Assembly (NCBI GenBank): GCA_038204465.1
Contig: JBBRCX010000090.1
Span: 1-18,977 of the forward strand
Length of the DNA: 18,977 nucleotides
Reading direction: 5' to 3'
DNA from: JBBRCX01 sp038204465
GTDB taxonomy: Bacteria; Planctomycetota; Phycisphaerae; Tepidisphaerales; Tepidisphaeraceae
Shown here piece by piece: positions 1 through 5,918 of the stretch (positions within the stretch are counted from its first letter, which is position 1; each line of letters begins with the position of its first letter). The position numbers and the translations under genes are program-made. Under the pieces are notes generated by a model. That model ran no database searches and was not told where the DNA came from. It saw only the letters and a program-made list of their open reading frames with translations.

Positions 1-1
1 C

Positions 2-103
2 CGCAAGGCCGAGTCGCGCTGGAGAAAACTGAACGGAGCCGAGAAGCTGCAAGACCTGATCGACGGCGTCGTGTTCGTCGACGGTGAACGAAAGGCCGCT
101 TGA
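2..103 (+). CDS. IS256-family (mutator-type) transposase, C-terminal fragment cut by window edge
   Basis: The reading frame is open from the window edge to a TGA and gives 33 residues. They start RKAESRWRKLNGAEKL and end with the hallmark GVVFVDGERKAA. The pattern of a WRKLNG-like helix, a hydrophobic 'I.GV.F.DG' strand and a short basic end is the usual C-terminus of IS256/mutator transposases, which cut and rejoin IS ends with a DDE domain. That catalytic domain would lie to the left of the window, so whether the element is intact cannot be judged. A matching IS end follows a few bases after the stop codon. The family call rests on motif recall over a short stretch. Confidence 0.72.
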   Translation, partial: RKAESRWRKLNGAEKLQDLIDGVVFVDGERKAA

Positions 104-116
104 GTTGTCGTGGCCG

Positions 117-139
117 TCCACAGCTTTTGGAAATAACTC
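117..139. repeat. Probable right terminal inverted repeat of the IS256-type element
   Basis: The segment starts 13 bp after the transposase stop and contains TCCACAGCTTTTGGAAATAA followed by CTC. Many IS256-family ends carry a similar 'CCACAaCTTTTGacAATAACTC' block at this distance from the transposase gene. The left end and the target-site duplication lie outside the window, so the exact boundary (about 139-140) is inferred. Confidence 0.5.
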
Positions 140-199
140 CAGCGGCGGCGCGTGAGGTTGCCGGTTGTTGGTTTGACTGCGAGCAGACCAGAGCCTTGC

Positions 200-943
200 T
201 CAAGCCTTGCGCCGCCGGAGCGCCAGCGTGCTGCCGAGCGCCAGCAGACCCAGGCTTGCCGGTTCCGGGACGCAGGTGATCGATGCTTCGATGTTGTAGC
301 CGGCCGCGATTGAAAAGCTCGTGGTCGTCAAATCGTTCGGCGAAGCGTCTAGAAACGAGTGATCGGATGTGCCCATCCCCGGGCCCGTCGTTGGAAAGCC
401 ACTACTCACGAAGACCGAGAAGCCGAATGCCGGCGATTGTGTTCCAGCGGGATTTTCATCACGGTAGGCGAAGGCGAAATCCTGCAGATTCTGCGCCCCG
501 GTCTGGCCGGTGAAATCGAAGCTGACGGCCTGCTGCACACCCACATCGCGGACCGTGCCGCCGCCGTTGTAGTTGCTCCCTGTAAAAGTAGCGTTGTTCA
601 CGACAACGCTGGCGATCGGCGTGTAGCTCAGGGAGTCACCGGTGTTGGAGTCAACCGGCAACCCGCCGCTCAGGTTGAACAGATCAACGTGGATCTCCGG
701 GGTGTAGGTCGCCGCGTCGTACGTGAAGAAGGTGAACTGAATCGTCACCTTGCCGATCTGCTGAGGCGAAACGAGATGTACATCATCGCCGTAATAGGCC
801 GCATTGTTGCCATTCTGTTGGATAAAGCCGTTGGTGCCCGGATCACCCGGCTTGACCTCATAGCAGAGCACCGCGCCGAACGCGGCCTGACCCATCAGCG
901 CGACGGCGCCCGCTGCAACCGCATTTCTCCGTGAACTTGTCAT
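200..943 (-). CDS. PEP-CTERM sorting domain-containing exported protein (copy 1)
   Basis: This 247-residue protein has an N-terminal signal peptide (SRRN, then a hydrophobic stretch ending near QAAFG, residues 1-23). The central region of about 190 residues is rich in beta-strand and Asn/Gly/Thr. The C-terminal PEP-CTERM module has Pro-Glu-Pro at 226-228, a short hydrophobic helix, and a basic RRRK end. In known systems an exosortase recognises this tail and sorts the protein to the cell surface or extracellular matrix. No exosortase gene is in the window. The function of the central domain is not recognised. It shares the run from VHLVSPQQIGK to about VDSNT almost unchanged with the neighbouring copy, and differs mainly in probable loops (residues 33-48, 125-130, 145-155, 185-210). 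Start: ATG at 943, with GGAG (950-953) 6 nt upstream. Confidence 0.9.
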   Translation of the reverse strand: MTSSRRNAVAAGAVALMGQAAFGAVLCYEVKPGDPGTNGFIQQNGNNAAYYGDDVHLVSPQQIGKVTIQFTFFTYDAATYTPEIHVDLFNLSGGLPVDSNTGDSLSYTPIASVVVNNATFTGSNYNGGGTVRDVGVQQAVSFDFTGQTGAQNLQDFAFAYRDENPAGTQSPAFGFSVFVSSGFPTTGPGMGTSDHSFLDASPNDLTTTSFSIAAGYNIEASITCVPEPASLGLLALGSTLALRRRKA

Positions 944-965
944 AAGCTACTCCAGTCTCAGTATG

Positions 966-981
966 AGCCATTAAGCTGCCA
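966..981 (-). promoter_or_regulatory. Sigma-54-type (-24/-12) promoter of PEP-CTERM copy 1
   Basis: Read on the minus strand the site is TGGCAGCTTAATGGCT. It keeps the invariant GG and GC dinucleotides with 10 bp between them (consensus TGGCAC-N5-TTGCW); the -12 box has TGGC for TTGC. Transcription would start near 955, leaving a leader of about 12 nt that carries the GGAG ribosome site. Inferred from sequence and supported by the stronger equivalent before copy 2. Confidence 0.5.
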
Positions 982-1009
982 ACGGCAGCAGGTCGCCACC
1001 GCCGGATAA

Positions 1010-1027
1010 GCGCCTGCATTCAAGCGC
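1010..1027. promoter_or_regulatory. GCGC-spaced-GCGC inverted element upstream of copy 1 promoter
   Basis: GCGCCTGCATTCAAGCGC lies about 60 bp upstream of the predicted sigma-54 start. Its counterpart before copy 2 is a perfect GCGCC-N7-GGCGC inverted repeat. It could be a binding site for a sigma-54 enhancer-binding protein, although -60 is closer than usual. The conservation may only reflect the duplication. Confidence 0.25.
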
Positions 1028-1206
1028 GTCTTTTCCAGGATGTTCATCTAAATTAGCGGGTTCTACCCGCGGCGCGAGCGCTCAAAATCCACCTGCCGAT
1101 CATCCCCTTCCTGCCCGCCTCCGCGGAGTTCCAAGGCCTTCGGTGTCGTAGATGGGGGACAGGTTCGGGCCGTATTGGTGATGTTCCGAGCAGCTAGGAG
1201 CCTTGC

Positions 1207-1944
1207 TCAAGCCTTGCGCCGCCGAAGCGCCAGCGTGCTGCCGAGCGCCAGCAGACCCAGGCTTGCCGGTTCCGGGACGCAGGTGATCGATGCTTCGATG
1301 TTGTAGCCGGCCGCGATTGAAAAGCTCGTGTCGTTTGTGTTGTTCGGGTAAGCCTCTAGAAACGAGTGATTGGAGGTGCCCATCCCCGGGCCCGGCGTGG
1401 GATCGCCGCTACTCACAAAGACCGAGAAGTTGTATGCCGGCGCTTGTGTTCCAGCGGGGTTCTCATCACGGTAGGCGAACGCGAAATCCTGCAGCGTCAG
1501 GTTAAAAGTCGTGAAATCGAAGCTGACGGCCTGCTGCACACCCACATCGCGGACGTCGCCGTTGTTGTTGTAGTTGCTCCCTGTAAAAGTAGCGTTGTTC
1601 ACGACAACGCTGGCGATCGGCGTGTAGCTCAGGGCGTCAGCGGTGTTGGAGTCGACCGGCAGCCCGCCGGAGAGGTTAAACAGATCGACGTGGATCTCCG
1701 GGGTATAGGTCGCCGCGTCGTACGTGAAGAAGGTGAACTGGATCGTCACCTTGCCGATCTGCTGAGGCGAAACGAGATGTACATCGTCGCCGTAATAGGC
1801 CAAATTGTTGCCGGTCTGTTGGATAAAGCCGTTGGTGCCCGCAACACCCGGCTTGACCTCATAGCAGAGCACCTCACCGAACGCAGCCTGGCCCATCAGC
1901 GCGACAGCACCCGCCGCAAGCGCATTTCTCCGTGAACTCATCAT
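1207..1944 (-). CDS. PEP-CTERM sorting domain-containing exported protein (copy 2)
   Basis: This 245-residue paralogue has the same architecture as copy 1: signal peptide (residues 1-23), beta-rich extracellular domain, and a C-terminal PEP motif (224-226) followed by a hydrophobic helix and RRRK. The two proteins are very similar (by eye well over 80% identical). The C-terminal sorting tail is identical and the signal peptide almost so. Changes fall in Gly/Asn/Thr-rich segments, for example the NNNGDV and FNLT stretches in place of GGGTV and GQTGAQN. That suggests surface loops are free to vary or are under diversifying pressure. Start: ATG at 1944, with GGAG at 1951-1954 placed 6 nt upstream. 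The target exosortase is not in the window and the central domain is of unknown function. Confidence 0.9.
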   Translation of the reverse strand: MMSSRRNALAAGAVALMGQAAFGEVLCYEVKPGVAGTNGFIQQTGNNLAYYGDDVHLVSPQQIGKVTIQFTFFTYDAATYTPEIHVDLFNLSGGLPVDSNTADALSYTPIASVVVNNATFTGSNYNNNGDVRDVGVQQAVSFDFTTFNLTLQDFAFAYRDENPAGTQAPAYNFSVFVSSGDPTPGPGMGTSNHSFLEAYPNNTNDTSFSIAAGYNIEASITCVPEPASLGLLALGSTLALRRRKA

Positions 1945-1967
1945 GAGCTACTCCACCACGAACTATG

Positions 1968-1983
1968 AGCAAACGACCTGCCA
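1968..1983 (-). promoter_or_regulatory. Sigma-54-type (-24/-12) promoter of PEP-CTERM copy 2
   Basis: On the minus strand the site reads TGGCAGGTCGTTTGCT. It matches the sigma-54 consensus (TGGCACG-N4-TTGCW) at all invariant positions with exact GG-to-GC spacing; within the -24 box only C6 differs. The start site would be near 1957, giving a leader of about 13 nt containing GGAG. PEP-CTERM genes in other bacteria are known to be under PrsK/PrsR and RpoN control, which fits, but no such regulator is in the window. Confidence 0.62.
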
Positions 1984-2010
1984 ACGGCACCGGTCGCACA
2001 CTCCCAGATA

Positions 2011-2027
2011 GCGCCTGCATTCGGCGC
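2011..2027. promoter_or_regulatory. Perfect inverted repeat GCGCC-N7-GGCGC upstream of copy 2 promoter
   Basis: The two 5-bp arms are exact and the 7-bp centre is TGCATTC. It is centred about 60 bp upstream of the predicted sigma-54 start site and aligns with 1010-1027 in the other unit. It is a candidate activator site, with no direct proof. Confidence 0.3.
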
Positions 2028-2118
2028 ATTTTTTCCGGGAGATTCGCCTAAGTTACCGGGCTCCAGCCGCGGCGCGAGCGCGCAAAATCCGCCTGCGGAT
2101 CGACCCCTTCCTGACCCA

Positions 2119-2330
2119 CGCCAGAGGGCATTCCCGCTCAGAATCAGCGCCGGCCAGTTCCCGCCCGCCAGCGGGGCCGGGCCGTACCATTGAAAGAAAC
2201 CCAGCCGGCCTTCCTTGATCGCAAAGGGCATCGCCCGGCGCCACCCCCCGGCCTCCGACGTGTGTGTAATCTCTTTGCGATACTGTCATTTGCATCGCCC
2301 ATGCGCCTCCCGTAGTGTCCTCCGCTCCGC
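2119..2330. other. Unassigned stretch between the PEP-CTERM duplication and the TauE gene
   Basis: No convincing gene is present. A minus-strand frame from 2231 starts with protein-like residues (MPFAIKEGRLGFFQWYGPAP and on for about 37 codons) but then runs into the duplicated promoter region, where it loses any protein character. It could be the remnant of a gene broken by the duplication, or chance. The plus-strand promoter of the permease should lie at the right end; only a weak TAGTGT hexamer 12 nt before its ATG was seen. Confidence 0.4.
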
Positions 2331-3176
2331 ATGCTTCCGACGATCCCTCAAGGCATAGCCCCATGGTGGTATTTCTTCTGCATCAGCGCGGCGATGCTCA
2401 TCACCGGCATCAGCAAGGCGGGCTTTGGCGGCGGCGTCGGCATTCTCGCCATCCCGCTCATGACCCTGGTCATGAAGCCTGCCGAGATGATCGGAATCAT
2501 GGCGCTCGTGCTGGTGGCGACCGACGTGCTCGCCAATCCGCACTTCATCGGCGAGTATGACTGGGGCCTGCTGCGCTGGCTGCTTCCCGGGGCCGTCGTC
2601 GGCGTCGCCTTCGGCAGCATCATCCTCTTTCAACTCAAGGCGATGCCGCCGCAGCGCGTCGATCGCGTGTTGAAGATCATGATCGGCAGCATCTGCCTGG
2701 CGATGGTGGCGCTGCAGGCGGCGCGGCTTGTCGGCTTTCACATCCCAACCCTGCCGCCGCATCCCATCTCATCTTTCATCATCTCGCTCATCGGCGGAAT
2801 CGCCTCGACGCTCAGCCACGCCGCGGGGCCAATCATCGCCGTCTACCTGCTGGAGGCCAGGGTCGAGAAGCGCGTATTCGTCGGCACGTCGCTCTTCTAC
2901 GCCCTGCTTATCAATCCCATCAAGGTCCCCACCTACCTGTGGCTCGGCTACATCAACCCTGCGACGCTGCGCAATTCAATCTGGTTTCTCCCCTTGCTCC
3001 CGATTGGAACGCTGACCGGCGCCTGGATGAACCGGCATCTGAAGCCGACGCTTTTCACGGTCATCATGTACGTCGCCGCAGCCGGCACGGCCGGCTACAT
3101 GGTCACCAAGGCGTTGAGCGCCGCGCCGCCCGCCGCCCGGCCCACCACTTCAGTTACGGCTCCAACGACGCCGTAG
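2331..3176 (+). CDS. TauE/SafE family permease (sulfite/organic-anion exporter-like)
   Basis: This 281-residue integral membrane protein has about eight hydrophobic segments, in two halves as usual for TauE/SafE. The first half has the family motif GISKAGFGGGVG (residues 26-37). The second half carries the matching STLSHAAGPII (159-169). Members move sulfite, sulfoacetate or other small anions across the inner membrane; the substrate here cannot be read from sequence. The Pro/Ala/Thr-rich tail after residue 264 is probably unstructured. ATG at 2331 has no Shine-Dalgarno sequence. The stop codon overlaps a 9-bp perfect palindrome. The gene stands alone, convergent with the STN-like gene downstream. 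Confidence 0.88.
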   Translation: MLPTIPQGIAPWWYFFCISAAMLITGISKAGFGGGVGILAIPLMTLVMKPAEMIGIMALVLVATDVLANPHFIGEYDWGLLRWLLPGAVVGVAFGSIILFQLKAMPPQRVDRVLKIMIGSICLAMVALQAARLVGFHIPTLPPHPISSFIISLIGGIASTLSHAAGPIIAVYLLEARVEKRVFVGTSLFYALLINPIKVPTYLWLGYINPATLRNSIWFLPLLPIGTLTGAWMNRHLKPTLFTVIMYVAAAGTAGYMVTKALSAAPPAARPTTSVTAPTTP

Positions 3177-3196
3177 CACGGGCGTCTCGCCCGTGC
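3176..3196. repeat. Perfect 9-bp-arm palindrome at the end of the permease gene
   Basis: Arms GCACGGGCG and CGCCCGTGC flank a TCT loop, and the last base of the stop codon is the first base of the palindrome. There is no T-run after it, so it is not a classic intrinsic terminator, but it sits between convergent genes where a bidirectional stop or mRNA 3'-end protector would be useful. GC-rich palindromes of this kind also occur as dispersed REP-like elements in planctomycete genomes (recalled, not checked here). Confidence 0.6.
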
Positions 3197-3249
3197 AGAT
3201 GGGCGGACCAACACGCGCCGTTATGAATTGCCGCGAGCGCACCCGCACG

Positions 3250-4023
3250 TCAATCCTCGTATTCGATCACGGTTGGAGGAGCGCCGGAAAGATCCCTGAG
3301 CAACGCCCGCAGCCGGCGGTGCACGTCAGGACGCTGGGTGATGATCAACTGACCGCTGAGTTCCTTCACGCTGCAGCCCTGTCCTTTGAGCCGCCACGAC
3401 ACCGGCTCGATGCTCTTCACCCGGCGCAGCAATGTGTCCAGGTCTTGTTTGCGCGTTGCGGGATCCTTCAGCGCCTTGCGCACGTCGTAGACGCGGGTAT
3501 ATGTTTCGCCGTCCAGGTCCGCATGAGTGGAAATGGTCAGCACGCCGTTGTCGATCCGGTAGCCCAGCCGGACGATGTCTCCCCCAACGTCCTGCAGAAG
3601 TTTCTGAATCCCTTCGGCCTCCGTCAACCCGTTCAACTCCACCGTAACCGGCATGTCGCGCGTCACGCCAGCCGCGTTAAGTGTCTTCCAGTTTATGAAA
3701 ATGTTGTCATCCGTGACATTCCGTATCTGCTCGACGATTTCGGCGAACGCAACGGCATCGAACTTGATGTCCGGCAACGGCCGCCGCAGTCTCTCTCGCA
3801 GCTTGTCACTCTCCTCCGCCTCGAGCCGGTCCCGCTCTGACTTGATGACCTTTCGCGGCCCAACAACTTCTGACGCCGGGCGCATGGCGGCGAGATCGCC
3901 GCCGCGCATGCGCATCGGCCGCCGATCCTCGCGCCAGACCCACCAACCGCCGGCAGAAACCACGAGCGCAATCACCAGCAGCGCGACAAATCTGAACCGA
4001 CCCGCGCGTTTGCAATTGCCCAC
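3250..4023 (-). CDS. Membrane-anchored protein with STN/secretin-N-like domain
   Basis: The product of 257 residues has a cytoplasmic basic N-terminus, a single transmembrane helix (about 12-28), a charged linker with a probable coiled segment (60-80: ERDRLEAEESDKLRERL) and a periplasmic part. Residues about 84-165 (PDIKFDAVAFAEIVEQIRN, then VTVELNGLTEAEGIQKLL, then YRIDNGVLTIST) follow the beta-alpha-beta plan of STN/secretin N domains. A second similar fold may follow, ending LSGQLIITQRPDVHRRLRAL. No secretin barrel follows, so it is not itself a pore. Start: GTG at 4023, with GAGG 6 nt upstream. It lies 24 bp after the CBM9-like gene and is probably co-transcribed with it. Function is unknown; the domain call is by pattern. 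Confidence 0.6.
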   Translation of the reverse strand: MGNCKRAGRFRFVALLVIALVVSAGGWWVWREDRRPMRMRGGDLAAMRPASEVVGPRKVIKSERDRLEAEESDKLRERLRRPLPDIKFDAVAFAEIVEQIRNVTDDNIFINWKTLNAAGVTRDMPVTVELNGLTEAEGIQKLLQDVGGDIVRLGYRIDNGVLTISTHADLDGETYTRVYDVRKALKDPATRKQDLDTLLRRVKSIEPVSWRLKGQGCSVKELSGQLIITQRPDVHRRLRALLRDLSGAPPTVIEYED

Positions 4024-4047
4024 GCCATTCCTCTCATGCTCAATCCA

Positions 4048-4716
4048 TCACGCTTCGAACCGAAACGTCCCGAACCTCTCTGGCTGATGAAAGTTCAAAG
4101 TCTCCCCGACCGCAGACCACATCCCCCAATGCGGATGCGATGTTTCATCCCCGCACTTGTAGAAGTTCCCCGTCCACTGCCGCCCTCGCGGCCCGCCCAG
4201 CTGGCCCACGTAATGCTCCAGCAGTGAATTCGGCACCGTGAATTGAATGTCCCAGTCAACCGGCCCCGGTTGCTCCGGATCGACCCGCTGCGGCATCGAG
4301 TGTACGACGTGCACCGCTTGCCCCAACTCCGGTGGCACTTCTTCCGATTTCGCGAAGCGTCCATCAACGATGCGATGGTCCGTGACATACCACAGCAGCA
4401 TCGATCCGCCGCAGCTCAGCTCGAAATTGAAGTACCCCTTGTCCGGCTTGGGCTTCACGAAAAACTCGACGCAACTGTCGCGACAGACCGGCTGCTGATA
4501 TCCCACGTGCACGCAGCGCACGAATCGATCCGATACATGAAACCGAACGTAGAGGGCCTCGTTGTCATCCAGCGCGCTGGCCGTAACGGAAGGATGATGT
4601 TCGCTGCTTCGCGGATGAAACTTATCCACTTCGGCAAGCCCCGCCCGCGCCCAGGCGGCGTCGTTCCAGTTCCGCGGCGCCGTTCCGGCGCCCCTTCGGA
4701 TCAAGTATTCCGCCAC
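4048..4716 (-). CDS. Carbohydrate-binding family 9-like (CBM9/DOMON-like) protein
   Basis: This 222-residue protein lacks a signal peptide. The layout fits CBM9-like beta-sandwich proteins: NWNDAAWARA near the start, 'ALDDNEALYVRFHVSDRFVR' in the middle, then DSCVEFFVKPKPDKGYFNFELS, and a C-terminal WTGNFYKCGDETSHPHWGMW followed by NFHQPERFGTFRFE. The 'D.CVE.F' and 'Y.NFE' blocks and the late 'N.HQPE.FG' block are typical of this family in planctomycetes and Bacteroidetes. Members bind sugars or accompany sugar-acting enzymes; no catalytic site is visible. Start: GTG at 4716, with GGAGG at 4727-4731 upstream. It follows the aldolase gene by 66 bp on the same strand. Confidence 0.8.
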   Translation of the reverse strand: MAEYLIRRGAGTAPRNWNDAAWARAGLAEVDKFHPRSSEHHPSVTASALDDNEALYVRFHVSDRFVRCVHVGYQQPVCRDSCVEFFVKPKPDKGYFNFELSCGGSMLLWYVTDHRIVDGRFAKSEEVPPELGQAVHVVHSMPQRVDPEQPGPVDWDIQFTVPNSLLEHYVGQLGGPRGRQWTGNFYKCGDETSHPHWGMWSAVGETLNFHQPERFGTFRFEA

Positions 4717-4782
4717 GCGGCTGGTCCCTCCAGATCAACAAGGCAATCCGCACCCTTGTGACGAGCGGTCGGGGTTGCCGCT

Positions 4783-5805
4783 TCACACCACTCCCTGCTC
4801 CCTCAACTTCTGCATCACCGCCTCCGCCACCTGTTTCACCTTGTCCTGCTGCGTGTTGACGCTGCGCGGAGCGCAACCCTCGCGTGGCGTTTCGACCACT
4901 CCAAAATCAGCCATGATGCAGCGCAGCACCCGCTGCAGCGCCAGCCGGTCCACCGCCTGCGCTTCACTCAGGGGCTGGCGGCTCTTTCCGAAGTCAAACC
5001 CGCGCAGCTCCACCGCCGCCCGAAAGCCCTCCGGGAAGTCGGCGGAGAAGATCATTGCGTCGAACAATTCGATGAGTCGCAGTTGCAGCGCCACCGCTTC
5101 GTCCAACCTGCCCGTGGTCGTCAGGTCGAACAGGCGCCGCGTGAGCTCCGGCACGACGCCGCTGGTGGCGTGCGTTCCGCCATGCGCGCCCATGATCAGC
5201 ATGGGAACCAGCGCGGCCTCCCAGCCGGTCAGGAATGTGAAGTCGGGGCGCACGGGCCGGACTGCGTTGATCATCCGGCACATGAAGGTGATGTCGCCGC
5301 TGGAGTCCTTGATGCCGACGATGCGCGGGAATTCCGCGAGCCGCCGAATCGTTGGCACGTCGATGGGGCTGGCGAACATCGGAATGTTGTACAGCGTGAC
5401 GTCGATCGGGCTGTTTTGGGCGATCTCACGAAAGTACGCGTAGACGCTCTCCGGACCGAGCTTGTAATAGAACGGGCTGACGATCGCCACGGCGCGGGCG
5501 CCGCACTCATGATAGAAATCGCACGAGGCGAGCGTCTCCTTCACGTTGGCTTCCGCGGCGCCTGCCAGCACCGGTACGCGGCCCGCCGTCTGTTCGCACA
5601 CCACCGCCACGATCCGCCGCCGCTCTTCCACCGTGAAGCGGGTGAACTCGCCGGTCGATCCGTTGGGATAAAGTCCGTGCACGCCGCGCTCGATGAGCCA
5701 GTCGACGTAGCGGCGCAATTCCGCTTCGTTGATCTGCCCGCGCGCGTCCAGCGGCACCAGGTTCGGCGTGAAAACGCCTCGCAACTCAGCCTTGGTGGTG
5801 TTCAT
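4783..5805 (-). CDS. Dihydrodipicolinate synthase / N-acetylneuraminate lyase family aldolase with extra C-terminal helix
   Basis: This 340-residue TIM-barrel class I aldolase forms a Schiff base with a lysine. Visible sites are GSTGE (49-53, carboxylate binding; the Ser resembles NanA rather than DapA), the catalytic Tyr139 in LYNIP, and Lys166 in GIKDSSGD. The core ends near residue 305, the usual family length of about 290-305. About 35 further residues form a Pro/Gly/Cys linker and an amphipathic helix (NTQQDKVKQVAEAVMQKL), which ordinary members lack. Likely substrates are 2-keto sugar acids or sialic-acid-like compounds; DapA function in lysine synthesis is less likely, given the NanA-like motif and the neighbouring carbohydrate-binding gene. 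A TAGAAT hexamer 12 nt before the ATG suggests a very short leader. Confidence 0.88.
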   Translation of the reverse strand: MNTTKAELRGVFTPNLVPLDARGQINEAELRRYVDWLIERGVHGLYPNGSTGEFTRFTVEERRRIVAVVCEQTAGRVPVLAGAAEANVKETLASCDFYHECGARAVAIVSPFYYKLGPESVYAYFREIAQNSPIDVTLYNIPMFASPIDVPTIRRLAEFPRIVGIKDSSGDITFMCRMINAVRPVRPDFTFLTGWEAALVPMLIMGAHGGTHATSGVVPELTRRLFDLTTTGRLDEAVALQLRLIELFDAMIFSADFPEGFRAAVELRGFDFGKSRQPLSEAQAVDRLALQRVLRCIMADFGVVETPREGCAPRSVNTQQDKVKQVAEAVMQKLREQGVV

Positions 5806-5817
5806 GAAGTGCCCGGC

Positions 5818-5823
5818 ATTCTA
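5818..5823 (-). promoter_or_regulatory. -10 hexamer (TAGAAT) of the aldolase operon
   Basis: On the minus strand TAGAAT lies 12 nt before the aldolase ATG, with no good -35 match at 16-18 bp. Transcription would begin about 5 nt before the ATG, so no ribosome site could fit. This divergent intergenic region is only 113 bp. Confidence 0.4.
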
Positions 5824-5903
5824 AGGCAAGTAGCCGCCTCGTCCCACACCAGCGGCCCAGCGGCCAAAGAGCGGGCTCGGTGTGTCCCTGATCCATCAGT
5901 CGG

Positions 5904-5909
5904 TAGAAT
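5904..5909 (+). promoter_or_regulatory. -10 hexamer (TAGAAT) of the alpha/beta hydrolase gene
   Basis: TAGAAT is followed by 9 nt and then the ATG. A start about 7 nt downstream would leave a leader of 0-3 nt. No clear -35 box was found at the expected distance. Confidence 0.42.
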
Positions 5910-5918
5910 AACGTCAGG

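Larger units (their letters stand above)
181..2118. repeat. Tandem duplication: two units of about 930 bp, each a PEP-CTERM gene plus its upstream region
   Basis: Unit 1 spans roughly 181-1118 and unit 2 roughly 1188-2118. The similarity starts at the shared 'gagcag' about 15-20 bp after each stop codon, runs through the whole coding sequence, and continues about 170 bp upstream of each start to a shared CCCCTTCCTG block. Small indels shift the register from 1007 bp at one end to 1000 bp at the other. About 70 bp of unrelated spacer (1119-1187) separates the units. Because the promoter regions were copied too, both genes should respond to the same regulator. The upstream parts have diverged more than the coding parts, so the event is not very recent or the coding parts were homogenised by gene conversion. 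Confidence 0.88.

Noticed and set aside
1151..1170. GGGGGACAGG motif in the spacer between the duplicated units, similar to sequences around REP-associated transposases
   Set aside because: The match is short and there is no inverted partner or transposase nearby, so it does not support a mobile element.
283..1935. Plus-strand frames of about 190 codons opposite both PEP-CTERM genes
   Set aside because: They recur in both copies only because the genes are duplicated. The minus strand encodes the signal peptide and PEP-CTERM tail.
1941..2231. Minus-strand frame starting MPFAIKEGRLGFFQWYGP as a small gene
   Set aside because: Only the first 37 codons look protein-like; the rest is the duplicated promoter region. 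No ribosome site. It could be a remnant, which is noted under the unassigned stretch.
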